A DNA stretch of 64,000 nt, taken from Clostridia bacterium. Its GTDB lineage: Bacteria > Bacillota > Clostridia > UBA1381 > UBA9506. Position 1 is the stretch's first letter; each line of letters starts with the position of its first letter. This document shows, in pieces, positions 1-9,651 of the stretch. Location of the stretch: the NCBI GenBank assembly GCA_017415145.1, contig JAFQJE010000010.1, positions 1 through 64,000 on the forward strand. The letters run 5' to 3'. Both the position numbers and the translations under genes were made by a program. Below the pieces are notes generated by a model. The model worked only from the letters and a program-made list of their open reading frames with translations. It made no database searches and had not been told where the DNA came from.

Positions 1-86
1 AGTTATTGTCAATAAACAAAATATAATTTTGTGAATATTTTGCATATTTTCGCAATAATAATACTGCTTTTTTAGAAATTTTACAC

Positions 87-1481
87 TTAAAATTCAAACT
101 TGTCTGCAAAGTAGTTTTCTAATTCGTCAATATTAATTGTTATCTGTTCCATAGAGTCACGTTCACGAATTGTAACAGTGTTATTCTCTTCAGAATCAAA
201 GTCATATGTAATACAGAAAGGTGTACCGATTTCGTCCTGTCTTCTGTAACGCTTACCAATGCTGCCCGCATCGTCGAAATCACACATAAATTTCTTTGAA
301 AGTTTTTCGTGGATTTCCAAGGCTTTTTCTGAAAGCTTCTTAGAAAGAGGAAGTACTGCCACCTTAACAGGTGCAAGTGCAGGATGGAAACGCATAACTG
401 TTCTGCCCTCTTTGCCATCCTCACCTTCTTCTTCGTCGTATGCTTCCACTAAGAATGCAAGTGTTACACGGTCTGCACCAAGTGAAGGTTCGATACAGTA
501 AGGGATATACTTTTCATTTGTAATGGGATCTGTGTACTCAAAGTTTTCGCCTGAATGAGACATATGCTGTGAAAGATCATAGTCTGTTCTGTCTGCAATA
601 CCCCAAAGTTCGCCCCAACCAAAGGGGAACATAAATTCAAAATCTGTTGTAGCATTGCTGTAGTGTGAAAGTTCTTCGGGACTGTGATCACGAAGTCTTA
701 AGTTTTCTTCTGCAATATTTAAAGAAAGCAACCAGTTCTTACAGAATTCTTTCCAGTAGCGGAACCATTCAAGGTCAGTACCGGGAGCACAGAAGAATTC
801 AAGTTCCATCTGCTCAAATTCGCGTGTTCTGAATGTGAAGTTACCTGGTGTAATTTCATTTCTGAAAGATTTACCAATCTGACCAATACCGAAAGGAACC
901 TTCTTTCTTGTTGTTCTCTGAACATTTTTGAAGTTTACAAAAATACCCTGTGCTGTTTCAGGACGCAAGAAAAGTTCTGAAGATGAATCCTCTGTTACAC
1001 CCTGGAAGGTTTTAAACATAAGGTTGAATTTTCTGATATCTGTAAAATTTGCCTTTCCGCATTTAGGACAGGGGATGTTATTTTCGTTGATAAATTCAAG
1101 CATCTTTTCGTTTGACCAACCGTCAACAACGATTGCTTCACCCTTATCATGCATATAATCTTCAATAAGTTTATCAGCTCTGTGACGAGATTTACATTCT
1201 TTACAGTCCATTAAAGGATCTGAAAATCCGCCAACATGACCTGATGCAACCCATGTCTGGGGGTTCATGAGGATTGCAGCATCAAGACCTACATTGTAAG
1301 GACTTTCCTGAATGAATTTTTTCCACCAAGCCTTTTTAACGTTGTTCTTAAGTTCAACACCTAAAGGACCGTAATCCCATGTGTTGGCAAGACCACCGTA
1401 AATTTCAGAACCGGGATATACAAAGCCTCTGCCTTTACAAAGAGCAACTACTTTTTCCATTGTTTTTTCTGTGTTTTTCAT
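87..1481 (-). CDS. glyS: Glycyl-tRNA synthetase, alpha2 (single-chain) type
   Basis: Charges tRNA-Gly with glycine in the cytoplasm. The 464-aa length and layout fit the dimeric class II GlyRS of Firmicutes, archaea and eukaryotes, not the alpha2beta2 enzyme. A Cys-x2-Cys pair at residues 93/96 and another at 138/141 form a likely zinc-binding insertion. Motif 2 (FRNEITP...[10 protein letters not shown]) lies at about 206-225 and motif 3 ([14 protein letters not shown]) at 331-344. The anticodon-binding domain occupies about 370-464. The ATG follows a GGAGG site at about 11 nt. The gene has its own promoter just downstream of queG and no room for a T-box leader. Family assignment is secure. 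Confidence 0.97.
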   Translation of the reverse strand: MKNTEKTMEKVVALCKGRGFVYPGSEIYGGLANTWDYGPLGVELKNNVKKAWWKKFIQESPYNVGLDAAILMNPQTWVASGHVGGFSDPLMDCKECKSRHRADKLIEDYMHDKGEAIVVDGWSNEKMLEFINENNIPCPKCGKANFTDIRKFNLMFKTFQGVTEDSSSELFLRPETAQGIFVNFKNVQRTTRKKVPFGIGQIGKSFRNEITPGNFTFRTREFEQMELEFFCAPGTDLEWFRYWKEFCKNWLLSLNIAEENLRLRDHSPEELSHYSNATTDFEFMFPFGWGELWGIADRTDYDLSQHMSHSGENFEYTDPITNEKYIPYCIEPSLGADRVTLAFLVEAYDEEEGEDGKEGRTVMRFHPALAPVKVAVLPLSKKLSEKALEIHEKLSKKFMCDFDDAGSIGKRYRRQDEIGTPFCITYDFDSEENNTVTIRERDSMEQITINIDELENYFADKFEF

Positions 1482-1523
1482 TTAAAATACGACCTCCATA
1501 TCAGTAAATACAATATTGTTAAT

Positions 1524-1553
1524 ATTCTATCTTATTACCACGTTAATTGTCAA
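1524..1553 (-). promoter_or_regulatory. Sigma-A-type promoter of glyS
   Basis: On the minus strand a TTGACA -35 box (1548-1553) and a TAGAAT -10 box (1524-1529) are separated by 18 bp. They lie in the 75-bp gap between queG and glyS. Confidence 0.7.
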
Positions 1554-1556
1554 GGT

Positions 1557-2432
1557 TTATTTGTCAAAATTCTTTAAAATAACGGCTTTTCCACGCCATG
1601 AAAATGGAAAATCTTTATATTTTTGTTTAAATTCTTTATTTGACATCACTAAAAGCTCATTTTTCTCAAGTTTTGACTGCCTTTTTTCATAAAATTCTTT
1701 AATAGGCGTTTTGACAGGATTTGTATTGTGAGGGCACATTTCCTGACATCTGTCGCAACCATATATCATCTCTTGTTCTTTTAAAATACTGACCTGTTCC
1801 TCAGTCAACTCTTTTATTTGCGTAATATATGATACGCAACGTTTTGTGTCAAATCCGCCCTCCCCATCTAGAGCACCTCCGGGGCAATTTTTTACGCAAT
1901 TTGCACATTTTAAACATTCTTTTTTTTGTGGTCTGTCTGGCTCTAATTGCAACTCAGTAACAATATACCCTATAAAAAAATAAGAACCGTATTTTTCGTT
2001 GATTAGACAGTTATTAACTCCAAAAAAACCAAGTCCTGCAAGATAAGCAAGATATCTGTCATGCAACACTCCTGTATCTGCAAAGCATTCGCATTTTGCA
2101 TTGCTTTCCAACTTTATGAAATCTGCAATTTGTTGCAATTTATATTTTATGACTGTATGATAATCCGGAATACGGGCATATCTTGAAACATTTGCCCCCT
2201 CATCCTCACCTGTGTAATAAGGGAAAATGCAAACTACAATACTATTTGCCAAAGGAAAAGTCACGAGGGGATTTACACGTTTTTCAATATCTGTTTCTTC
2301 AAATTGATTTATGCCGAACTTTTCTCTGCGACGGTAAAGTCGCTTTTCTAAATCATCATAACGACACACAGGGGCAATACCTGTATACTCTATATTAAGT
2401 TTTTTTGCGTATTGTTTTATTCTTTCTTTCAT
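1557..2432 (-). CDS. queG: Epoxyqueuosine reductase QueG, short form
   Basis: Reduces epoxyqueuosine to queuosine, the last step of the wobble-base modification of tRNAs with GUN anticodons, using cobalamin and two 4Fe-4S clusters. From the ATG at 2432 (AGGA site 9 nt upstream) the protein has 291 aa. Ferredoxin-like cysteines are visible at about 173/176/179/183 and 226/229/233, with another at 199. The FADTGVLHDR segment near 117-126 fits the active-site region. It is shorter than the roughly 380-aa enzymes that carry C-terminal HEAT-like repeats, so that tail is absent. A terminator separates it from ireB upstream. Other queuosine genes are not in the window. Confidence 0.88.
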   Translation of the reverse strand: MKERIKQYAKKLNIEYTGIAPVCRYDDLEKRLYRRREKFGINQFEETDIEKRVNPLVTFPLANSIVVCIFPYYTGEDEGANVSRYARIPDYHTVIKYKLQQIADFIKLESNAKCECFADTGVLHDRYLAYLAGLGFFGVNNCLINEKYGSYFFIGYIVTELQLEPDRPQKKECLKCANCVKNCPGGALDGEGGFDTKRCVSYITQIKELTEEQVSILKEQEMIYGCDRCQEMCPHNTNPVKTPIKEFYEKRQSKLEKNELLVMSNKEFKQKYKDFPFSWRGKAVILKNFDK

Positions 2433-2451
2433 AAAAGCTTTTCCTAACACA

Positions 2452-2478
2452 AAAAGGCTATGCTGAGCATAGCCTTTT
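2452..2478 (-). terminator. Terminator after ireB
   Basis: A perfect 12-bp stem (AAAAGGCTATGC / GCATAGCCTTTT) with a 3-nt loop and a T-rich end on the minus strand. It lies directly downstream of ireB and upstream of queG. Confidence 0.8.
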
Positions 2479-2491
2479 ATAAATTTTAAAC

Positions 2492-2743
2492 TTACTGATG
2501 ATTTACATAGAATTTAACTAAAAACTCCATGATTTCGTCACGCTCAACCTTCATTATCAAAGACCTTGCATTTTTATGACCGGTAATGTATGTGGGGTCA
2601 CCCGACAAAATGTATCCTACCATCTGGCTTACAGGGTTATAACCCTTTTCCTCAAGAGCTGAATAAACCTCGTTAATTATACTTTTAATATAATCTTCAC
2701 GGCTGAGTCCAAAATTAAATTTTTGTGTCTGATTTAAATCCAT
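2492..2743 (-). CDS. ireB: IreB family regulatory phosphoprotein (UPF0297)
   Basis: A small cytoplasmic protein of 83 aa with the characteristic core FGLSREDYIKSIINEVYSAL and the GYILSGDPTYITGH segment. In Enterococcus faecalis, IreB is phosphorylated by the PASTA kinase IreK and affects cephalosporin resistance; the role here is inferred from family. I start it at the ATG at 2743, after a GGCGGTG site. A longer reading frame would begin inside the -35 box of the promoter at 2778-2806, so it can be excluded. In many Firmicutes ireB lies beside alaS and ruvX; here it stands alone between rnr and queG. Confidence 0.9.
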   Translation of the reverse strand: MDLNQTQKFNFGLSREDYIKSIINEVYSALEEKGYNPVSQMVGYILSGDPTYITGHKNARSLIMKVERDEIMEFLVKFYVNHQ

Positions 2744-2777
2744 ACATAACACCGCCTTTTTTCTCTTAGTGAATATG

Positions 2778-2806
2778 ATTATACAACAATTTGTGAATTT
2801 ATGCAA
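2778..2806 (-). promoter_or_regulatory. Sigma-A-type promoter of ireB
   Basis: TTGCAT (2801-2806) and TATAAT (2778-2783) on the minus strand with a 17-bp spacer, about 35 bp upstream of the ireB ATG. Confidence 0.75.
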
Positions 2807-2822
2807 GAAAAAAATCGCAAAA

Positions 2823-5021
2823 TTAACGTTTTTTTCGCCTTTTTCTCAGATATCTTGCAGTTTGTCTGTTATTTCTTACTGTTTTTTCTATCTGCTTTTT
2901 CTTTTTTGTCAGAATGTTTTCTTCCTTGTATATGACAAAATCAATCTTCCCCGATTGGCTATCTGCACGTACTACCTGAATTTTTAAACTATCACCGGGT
3001 TTATAGGTTTTTGCTGTACGCTCACCTATGATTTGTCTTTTCGCTTCATCATAAATATAGTAATCGTCCGTAAGGTCTGCAAATCTGATAAGACCCTCAA
3101 TGGTATTTTCCAAAGTCGCAAAAATGCCAAATGACGTTACATTTGATACTGTGGCATCATATATCTCTCCCAGATAATTCTGCATATATTCTGCCTTTTT
3201 CATATCTTCTACAGTACGTTCTGCCTCGACCGCTGCAAGCTCCGTCTCGCTTGAATGCTTGGCAGCTTTTTTTACGAATTCACGCATTTTGTCTTCGTTC
3301 AATTCCCCGTGAAGTGTTGCCTTTATTATTCTGTGTATTGCAAGATCAGGATAACGTCTTATAGGAGATGTGAAATGACAGTAGTACTTTGAAGAAAGTC
3401 CGAAATGCCCTGCATTTTCCTCAGAATATTTAGCTTTCATTAAAGACCTTAACATTACACCACTGATAATTATTTCTTCTTTTTTACCCGAAAGTTCTTT
3501 GATAAGCCCTGCAAGCTCTTTCGGGTGTACTTTTCCGTTTGAGTGTTTTATAGTATATCCAAATGGTGCTATAAATTTTACAAATTCTTTAATCGAATCT
3601 GCATTCGGCTCTTCATGAACTCTGTAAATAAAAGGCGTATTTAGCCAGAAGAAGTGTTCTGCCACAGTTTCGTTAGCAACTAGCATAAACTCCTCAATAA
3701 TGTTATTTGATATTCCACGCTCACGTTTTACAATGTCAACAGGTTTTCCTTGTGTATCAAGGACAATACGTGCCTCATCAAAGTCAAAATTAATGCTTCC
3801 TCGTAAATTCCTTTTGCGGTTAAGAATTCCCCTGAGTTCATTCATTCTCTCAATCTGCTCGCATAAATGAGCATATTTTTTCCGTTTTTCAAGATCACCT
3901 TCTAAGATTGCAGTAACATTTGCATAGGTCATTCTTGCAGCAGAATTGATCACGCTTTCTGAAATTCTATGATCCACAACATTACCGCTCTTATCAATTT
4001 CCATTATTACACTAAGCGTTAATCTGTCCACACCCTGATTAAGACTGCATATTCCGTTAGAAAGACTTTCTGGCAACATCGGTACTACTCTATCCGCAAG
4101 ATATATGCTTGTTCCTCGCTGATACGCTTCTTTATCAAAAACCGATTTTTCGGTTACATAATGGCTCACATCTGCTATATGAACTCCAAGTTCATAATTT
4201 CCGTTTTCAAGGAGTTTCACACAAACAGCGTCATCTAAATCCTTTGCATCATCACCATCAATAGTAATTATCTGCTCATGCCTCAAATCAAGTCTTCCCT
4301 CTATTGCCCATTCGTCAATTTCTTTAGGGACAGTCCTTGCAACCTCATAAACTTCTTCAGGAAATTCATATCTTATATTCTGACTCTCAAGCACAGACAG
4401 TATATCAACGCCGGGTGTAGATACATTGCCTAATGTTACAACAACCTTTGCCTCAGGTTTTTTCGCACCGTCACTACGCACTGTCAGTTTTGCCACTACC
4501 ATATCGTTACTTTTTGCACCGTTTAAATGTTTTCTTTTTACAAAGAAATCTTTATTGAATTTCTTAAAAACAGGAATAATGAAACCGTTTTCACCTGAAA
4601 TTTCAAGCCTGCCTACGATTTTTTGCTCGGTATCTTTTATTATTTTTATTATCTCGCCTTCAGCACGTTTTGAATCATTTCCATCATTTACAACTCTTGC
4701 TAAAACAGTATCTCCATGAAGTGCCCCATTTACGTTATCGATAGGAATAAACAAATCTTTTTCATCTTCAGTTTCAACAAATCCAAAGCCTCGTTCATTA
4801 GCTACAAATTTTCCGTTAACTAAATTTTGGGTTGATAAAGGCGCGATTTTTCCACGCTTTGTTTCCAACACCTGACAATCTTCTATAAGTGCGTGAAGCA
4901 GCATGTTAAATTCTGCCATATCATCTTGCGGTACATCTAAAATTAATGCCAGTTCCTCAGGCTTTAGAGGAGTTTTCATTTCGTTATTTATATATGCAAG
5001 TATTCTTTCTTCTCTCGTCAA
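2823..5021 (-). CDS. rnr: Ribonuclease R (RNase II/RNB family 3'-5' exoribonuclease)
   Basis: Processive 3'-5' exoribonuclease that degrades structured RNA. Domains in order are an N-terminal winged helix (about 1-55), two cold-shock-like domains (about 65-210), the RNB catalytic domain (about 235-570) and an S1 domain (about 625-700). A basic tail rich in Lys and Arg ends the protein. The RNB metal-binding signature DGDDAKDLDD is at about 255-264. I choose TTG at 5021, which follows AGGAGG by 8 nt; a GTG three codons upstream overlaps that site. The protein is then 732 aa, normal for the family. secG lies upstream but is separated by a terminator. Confidence 0.95.
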   Translation of the reverse strand: MTREERILAYINNEMKTPLKPEELALILDVPQDDMAEFNMLLHALIEDCQVLETKRGKIAPLSTQNLVNGKFVANERGFGFVETEDEKDLFIPIDNVNGALHGDTVLARVVNDGNDSKRAEGEIIKIIKDTEQKIVGRLEISGENGFIIPVFKKFNKDFFVKRKHLNGAKSNDMVVAKLTVRSDGAKKPEAKVVVTLGNVSTPGVDILSVLESQNIRYEFPEEVYEVARTVPKEIDEWAIEGRLDLRHEQIITIDGDDAKDLDDAVCVKLLENGNYELGVHIADVSHYVTEKSVFDKEAYQRGTSIYLADRVVPMLPESLSNGICSLNQGVDRLTLSVIMEIDKSGNVVDHRISESVINSAARMTYANVTAILEGDLEKRKKYAHLCEQIERMNELRGILNRKRNLRGSINFDFDEARIVLDTQGKPVDIVKRERGISNNIIEEFMLVANETVAEHFFWLNTPFIYRVHEEPNADSIKEFVKFIAPFGYTIKHSNGKVHPKELAGLIKELSGKKEEIIISGVMLRSLMKAKYSEENAGHFGLSSKYYCHFTSPIRRYPDLAIHRIIKATLHGELNEDKMREFVKKAAKHSSETELAAVEAERTVEDMKKAEYMQNYLGEIYDATVSNVTSFGIFATLENTIEGLIRFADLTDDYYIYDEAKRQIIGERTAKTYKPGDSLKIQVVRADSQSGKIDFVIYKEENILTKKKKQIEKTVRNNRQTARYLRKRRKKR

Positions 5022-5065
5022 ATTCCTCACCTCCTGTTTATTTTTTTCAATATTTTAAATTTTAA

Positions 5066-5102
5066 ACAAAACAAAAGCCACCCCAAAAACGGAATGGCTT
5101 TT
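5066..5102 (-). terminator. Terminator after secG
   Basis: Inverted repeat AAAAGCCA / TGGCTTTT with a 14-nt loop, followed by TTTTGTTTTG on the minus strand, between secG and rnr. Confidence 0.6.
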
Positions 5103-5128
5103 AGATTCGCATAAGTCGCTTGATTGTC

Positions 5129-5362
5129 TTATGATAAGAAGAACAGCACTATAGAGGTTACTAAAAATGCGATAGCAACAACTGATGTCCACTTTTCCAA
5201 GATAGCGTCAATTGTTCTTCCTTTGTTTTTGCCAAAGAAAGTTTCAGAACCGCCTGCTATAGCACCTGAAAGACCCTGAGCCTTACCTGACTGTAATAAA
5301 ACAACAGCAATCAATATTAAAGATAATATTAAATGTAATATACGAACTACTGTAAGCCACAT
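5129..5362 (-). CDS. secG: Preprotein translocase subunit SecG
   Basis: Small membrane subunit of the SecYEG channel. It has 77 aa with two predicted membrane segments (about 2-22 and 55-75) joined by a loop containing the conserved pattern LLQSGKAQGLSGAIAGG and the FFGKNKG turn. The ATG at 5362 has a GGAGGTG site 9 nt upstream. It lies between rpmE and rnr; a secG-rnr order is common in Firmicutes, but here a terminator-like hairpin sits between the two. Confidence 0.94.
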   Translation of the reverse strand: MWLTVVRILHLILSLILIAVVLLQSGKAQGLSGAIAGGSETFFGKNKGRTIDAILEKWTSVVAIAFLVTSIVLFFLS

Positions 5363-5401
5363 AGCCTACTACACCTCCAAACAAGCTGTACTTTCAAAAA
5401 A

Positions 5402-5608
5402 TTATTCGCTCTTAAGACCAAATTTCTTTCTGAATTTTTCAACACGGCCGCCTGTGTCAACGAGCTTCTGCTTACCTGTGAAGAAAGGATGGCACTTTGA
5501 ACAAATTTCGACTGTGATGTTTTCCTTTGTTGAACCTGTTTCGATAATTTCGCCGCAAGCACACTTAATTGTTGTCTGCTTGTAATCGGGATGGATACCC
5601 TGTTTCAT
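5402..5608 (-). CDS. rpmE: 50S ribosomal protein L31, zinc-binding (C+) form
   Basis: Component of the large ribosomal subunit, 68 aa. Cysteines at 16, 18, 36 and 39 match the zinc site of C+ type L31 proteins. The conserved [12 protein letters not shown] segment and the [10 protein letters not shown] end are present. I place the start at the ATG at 5608, six nt after AGAGGTG; an upstream GTG overlaps the Shine-Dalgarno site and is unlikely. Being a C+ form, it can act as a zinc reserve in organisms that also carry a cysteine-free paralog; no paralog is in this window. Confidence 0.95.
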   Translation of the reverse strand: MKQGIHPDYKQTTIKCACGEIIETGSTKENITVEICSKCHPFFTGKQKLVDTGGRVEKFRKKFGLKSE

Positions 5609-5749
5609 ATATTTCACCTCTTTCGAACTAGTAAATAACTGTTAAATGCGTGTATTCTCAAGGAAAAATTACACATTTTCAGAATACAACGATAGAATTA
5701 TAACACATTTTATTTTCATTTGCAACAGTTTTTTTCAATTTTTTTAAAA

Positions 5750-6895
5750 TTAAATATTTATACCCTTTTCCTTTAACCTTTTTTCTATAAAATTGTCGTA
5801 AAATACAAGTTTTGCAACCGCTACTACAGGTACACCGATAAACATACCTATAAACCCACCAAAAGTACCACCAATAGCAACGCCTGCGATAACCAAAAGC
5901 GGGCTTATTCCTACCCTGTCTGACATAATTTTAGGTGCTATAAAGAGGTTGTCAACAATCTGCATAGCTATAATAAACGCTAATACAACAAATGCCTTTA
6001 CAGGACTATATAGAAGTGCCAATAAAACGCTTGGAACAGAGCCTATCCATGGACCGATATATGGAATAATATTTGTTACTGCTAAAAGTAAACTTATTAA
6101 TGGTGCTAGAGGAATATCGAAAGGAACCAATACAATTAGTCCTATTATAAATATTACAAACGCCTGAACAAGCTTGCTGATGATGAAATCATGGAATATT
6201 TTATTTGTTTGCCTTCCGTAATCTAAGATTTTTTCAGCACGTTCTGTCTTAAATACCGCGTATATAAATCTTTTAAAGTGATTTATAAGTTTTTCTTTTC
6301 CAAACAGGAAATATATAGAAATCAAAATACCGAAAATCATACGGATAACTACCATAGCAGATACTCCAACTGTGGTTGCTACTGCACTTCCTACTTTTTC
6401 AACATCTAATCTCTTAGTTACCCAATCATAGAAATTCATTACAATATTTGTCAGCTTACTGCTTAAATCTTTTGCAAGGTCCTCATTGAAAAAGGAAACG
6501 GCATCATTAAACCATATCTGGAATTTTGCAAGATACTGAGGAAGCTCTTTAACAAAATCAGAAATACCGCTTACAATTGCAGGAATGATAGTTACTACAA
6601 AAATTGATATAAAACCAACTACTGCAAGATATAATACTGCTATCGAAACACCGCGTTTTACTCTTTTGGCTCTCACTGAGTCATTTCGCTTTATAATGCG
6701 TCTTTCTGCAACAGAAAGTAGTGGATTTAAAAAGTATGCAATAATAAGACCGTACACAAAATACGCAACACATGAATAGATTGTGTCCAAAATCCCCGAA
6801 ATTGATATATCCGTTGTAAAAATAAGCTTACAAAGGAAAAAGGCAATAATTAAAACCGGGATAAAATCAAGATGCCGTATTTTCCAGTTTTTCAA
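5750..6895 (-). CDS. AI-2E family transporter (YtvI/PerM-like membrane protein)
   Basis: Integral membrane protein of 381 aa with about eight hydrophobic segments. The family (PF01594) includes TqsA, linked to AI-2 export, and antiporter-like or sporulation-associated members such as YtvI, so the substrate cannot be told from sequence. The typical end region with IPYIGPWIGSVPS and the glycine-rich VAIGGTFGGFIGMFIGVP segment is present. I choose TTG at 6895, eight nt after AAGGAG; the longer frame would overlap cwlD. It follows cwlD by 16 nt, so the two are probably co-transcribed, which fits a link with sporulation or the cell envelope. Confidence 0.82.
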   Translation of the reverse strand: MKNWKIRHLDFIPVLIIAFFLCKLIFTTDISISGILDTIYSCVAYFVYGLIIAYFLNPLLSVAERRIIKRNDSVRAKRVKRGVSIAVLYLAVVGFISIFVVTIIPAIVSGISDFVKELPQYLAKFQIWFNDAVSFFNEDLAKDLSSKLTNIVMNFYDWVTKRLDVEKVGSAVATTVGVSAMVVIRMIFGILISIYFLFGKEKLINHFKRFIYAVFKTERAEKILDYGRQTNKIFHDFIISKLVQAFVIFIIGLIVLVPFDIPLAPLISLLLAVTNIIPYIGPWIGSVPSVLLALLYSPVKAFVVLAFIIAMQIVDNLFIAPKIMSDRVGISPLLVIAGVAIGGTFGGFIGMFIGVPVVAVAKLVFYDNFIEKRLKEKGINI

Positions 6896-6911
6896 AGTAA
6901 ACACTCCTTTT

Positions 6912-7625
6912 TTATTTGTCGTCAAAGTATTGTATAATACCGCAATAGATAGACCACGCTACCTGCTTTTGGTAATTTTCATCTAAAAGTTTTTTCTCCT
7001 CGAGGTCATTTGATAAAAAGCCACACTCTATCAGAATTGCAGGTATTGCGGCGTTTTTCAATAAATATATGCTGTCGTACGCCTCTTTTATTTCCCTTTC
7101 AGATACAGGGGAAAGTGCCGCTATCATATTGTGCTGTACACATTCAGCAAGTTTTTTACTGTCGTCATGGTTTACAGAATAAAACACCTGAGGACCGCTG
7201 TACTGCTTTTGTGGAAACTTATTCATGTGAATACTTATGAATGCATCCGCATCGCTTTCCTGCATAAGCTTTTCACGATTTTTAATATCTGAAACTTTTT
7301 TGCTTTTTATACTTCCTGAAACATCGTAAATACCATTATCATCAGATCGTGTAAGGATAACTTGTGTACCGCCTGCCTCTAAAAAATTCTGCAAAGCTTT
7401 AGCGACAGCAAGATTTAAGTCTTTTTCCAAAACTCCTGACTGCCCCACCGCACCACCATCGGGTGCACCATGACCCGCATCAATTATGATTGTCCTTCCC
7501 TCTGAAGGTAAAAAGGTTTGCTGATTAGAAAATACTGCAGATTTTAATATTCCACAGGCGAATACCACCAAGGACAGTATTAAAAATCCAAAAACTAAGC
7601 TGTTTTTTTTTAAAACAAATAACAT
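6912..7625 (-). CDS. cwlD: N-acetylmuramoyl-L-alanine amidase, CwlD-like
   Basis: Zinc amidase (Amidase_3) that cleaves the stem peptide from muramic acid. In Bacillus, CwlD acts with PdaA to make the muramic-delta-lactam of spore cortex, and a pdaA gene is present at 45160. From the ATG at 7625 it has 237 aa, with one N-terminal membrane segment and an exported catalytic domain. Zinc and catalytic residues can be placed at His52 (DAGHGAPDGG), Glu67, His133 (SIHMN) and Glu200 (IECGFLSN). The length matches CwlD rather than larger autolysins with repeats. Two possible promoters lie in the 220-bp leader region. Confidence 0.88.
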   Translation of the reverse strand: MLFVLKKNSLVFGFLILSLVVFACGILKSAVFSNQQTFLPSEGRTIIIDAGHGAPDGGAVGQSGVLEKDLNLAVAKALQNFLEAGGTQVILTRSDDNGIYDVSGSIKSKKVSDIKNREKLMQESDADAFISIHMNKFPQKQYSGPQVFYSVNHDDSKKLAECVQHNMIAALSPVSEREIKEAYDSIYLLKNAAIPAILIECGFLSNDLEEKKLLDENYQKQVAWSIYCGIIQYFDDK

Positions 7626-7745
7626 ATAAATCCACCCCAAATAAGTCTTTTTTAAAACTTATTCAAGTAGAGGCAAATTTATACAGTTTTCCCCTGTAGT
7701 TACAGTATAAATATAATCTATATTTTTGTAAACTTTTCCAATGTT

Positions 7746-7774
7746 AGTGTATCTTATTCTGTTATTTTTGTCAA
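7746..7774 (-). promoter_or_regulatory. Promoter upstream of cwlD and the AI-2E gene
   Basis: TTGACA (7769-7774) and TACACT (7746-7751) with a 17-bp spacer on the minus strand. A second possible pair, TTTACA and TATACT, also 17 bp apart, lies between it and cwlD. Confidence 0.55.
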
Positions 7775-7845
7775 CATAAGCAAAATAATTTTAACACCGT
7801 TGAAACATTATTTTAATTATTACAACATCTGTTGTTTTTAACAAA

Positions 7846-7880
7846 ATACAAAAGCAGAGCATTTTGCTCTGCTTTTGTAT
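7846..7880 (-). terminator. Terminator after the SulP permease gene
   Basis: A perfect 15-bp stem (7846-7860 with 7866-7880) and a 5-nt loop, beginning three bases after the stop codon of the permease. It could work in both directions. Confidence 0.8.
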
Positions 7881-7882
7881 TT

Positions 7883-9520
7883 TTATTTATAACTTTCAGC
7901 CTTTTTTAGTGCCGCATCAATATTTTTACAGAAGTTTTCTGCTCCTAAAAGTTCATACATTCCCGATTTTTGCATTGCCTTCATAGGCTGTGCATTTACA
8001 TGTGAGAATATGACCTTAACTCCTTTTTTATGACATTTTTTAACGAAAGCCTCAAGTGTATGAAGGGCATCCGTATCCACTGAAATAACTGCTCTCATAC
8101 GCAAAATAATACACTTGGTTTCTTCCTTAGGCTTAATCTTTGCAATTTCTCCCACAACAGCAAAGAACAAAGGACCATTCAATTCATAGACGCTGATATG
8201 TTTTGCCACCTGACGCATCGCAAGGTTTTCGCTGTCCTCGTTTTCATCTTCTGTGTATTTCCAACTCTCAACTGTTGTTTCGTCACTCATTCTTCTCATA
8301 AACAGAACACAAGCAGCAATAAGTCCGAATTCAATAGCTACCACCAGGTCAAAAATCACAGTTAGTGCAAATGTGGCAAAAAGCACTAAAATATCACTTC
8401 TGGGCGATGTTTTAACAATATGTATAACTTGTTTGTACTGACACATATTAAAGGCTACATTGATTAAAATTGCCGCAATTGCAGGCATTGGAATCCATGA
8501 TGCATAGGGCATCAAAACAACAACTACAAGCAAGAGTACAAGAGCATGAACCATTGCAGATATAGGTGTTCTGCCACCATTTTTAACATTTGCCGCAGTT
8601 CTTGCAATGGCTCCCGTTGCCGGTATACCACCGAATAACGCAGATGAGATATTACCCAATCCCTGACCGATGAGTTCTGTATTTGAACGATGTTTTTTGT
8701 TTACCATACCATCTGCTACAACACAGGATAGTAGAGATTCTATTCCTGCTAAAAGTGCGATTGTAAAAGCATCAGGAATGATAGAGCCAATTGAAGCAAA
8801 ATCTATTTTCGGCATAACAAATGCAGGAAGCCCGCTTTTTACCGAGAAAAGGTCACCAATTGTATTAACATTCATACCAAAGCCTTTTACCATCACTATA
8901 CCTGCTGCTACTGCAAGGAGCGATGCGGGTATTTTATCAAAAATCTTAGGCCAGATAAAAAGTATCGCAAGACATACAACACCTACTATTACAGCTTCAT
9001 AATTTACGGTTCCTGCATGTTCGATAAAAGCTTTTAGTTTTTCCAACGTTTCTATTGGTTTATCTGTATATGAAACACCAAAGAAGTCTTTTAACTGACC
9101 AATGACTAAAGTCACCGCAATGCCCGCGGTAAATCCTGTAGTTATAGTATAAGGAATGTATTTTATAAGGTTTCCCACCTTAAATACACCCATTAATATC
9201 AAAAATAAACCTGCTAAAACTGTAGCAATTGCAAGACCTTCTGTACCGCTTTTTGCAACTATCCCTGCAACTATCGTGGCAAAGGCTGCTGTAGGTCCTG
9301 AAATCTGAACACTTGAGCCGCCAAAAAACGCAGTGACAAAACCCGCCAGTATTGCCGTATATATACCCGCCTCAGGTCCAACACCTGATGCAATAGCTAA
9401 AGCTATGGACAAAGGAAGTGCAATAATTGCAACTATAATACCTGATATAAGGTCCTTCGCTAGTTGTGACCCATTATAGTTCTTCAAATCGGTAAAAAGC
9501 ATCGGTTTGAATGTTTTCAT
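7883..9520 (-). CDS. SulP (SLC26) family anion permease with STAS domain
   Basis: Membrane anion transporter of 545 aa with 10-14 hydrophobic segments (about 20-410) and a C-terminal cytoplasmic STAS domain (about 430-540). The signature region near the N terminus (SIALAIASGVGPEAGIYTAI) is clear. Family members carry sulfate, bicarbonate or other anions, and sequence alone does not settle which. The ATG at 9520 follows GAGG by 7 nt. It has no sulfur-assimilation neighbours; a terminator follows it and a hairpin separates it from the upstream gene. Confidence 0.9.
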   Translation of the reverse strand: MKTFKPMLFTDLKNYNGSQLAKDLISGIIVAIIALPLSIALAIASGVGPEAGIYTAILAGFVTAFFGGSSVQISGPTAAFATIVAGIVAKSGTEGLAIATVLAGLFLILMGVFKVGNLIKYIPYTITTGFTAGIAVTLVIGQLKDFFGVSYTDKPIETLEKLKAFIEHAGTVNYEAVIVGVVCLAILFIWPKIFDKIPASLLAVAAGIVMVKGFGMNVNTIGDLFSVKSGLPAFVMPKIDFASIGSIIPDAFTIALLAGIESLLSCVVADGMVNKKHRSNTELIGQGLGNISSALFGGIPATGAIARTAANVKNGGRTPISAMVHALVLLLVVVVLMPYASWIPMPAIAAILINVAFNMCQYKQVIHIVKTSPRSDILVLFATFALTVIFDLVVAIEFGLIAACVLFMRRMSDETTVESWKYTEDENEDSENLAMRQVAKHISVYELNGPLFFAVVGEIAKIKPKEETKCIILRMRAVISVDTDALHTLEAFVKKCHKKGVKVIFSHVNAQPMKAMQKSGMYELLGAENFCKNIDAALKKAESYK

Positions 9521-9583
9521 CAATTTTCCTCATTTCGTACTTAAAATTGTCAAACAAAATATTATAAAAAAGCCATATTTGTT

Positions 9584-9615
9584 ATGCACCCCAAAATCGA
9601 AATTCTGGGGTGCAT
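9584..9615 (-). terminator. Hairpin after the ornithine cyclodeaminase-like gene
   Basis: A 10-bp perfect inverted repeat (ATGCACCCCA / TGGGGTGCAT) with a 12-nt loop. The U-rich stretch on the minus strand comes only after about 12 further bases, so termination is likely but not classic. Confidence 0.45.
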
Positions 9616-9651
9616 ACATTGTCATATGTCGTATTCTGTTATATCAGTATA

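Noticed and set aside
1482-1556. T-box leader for glyS
   Set aside because: Only 75 bp separates glyS from queG, a promoter fills the gap, and no T-box sequence is seen. The same holds for alaS.
5129-5608. secG and rpmE as part of a translation operon with rnr
   Set aside because: A terminator-like hairpin at 5066-5102 separates secG from rnr, so a single unit is not supported.
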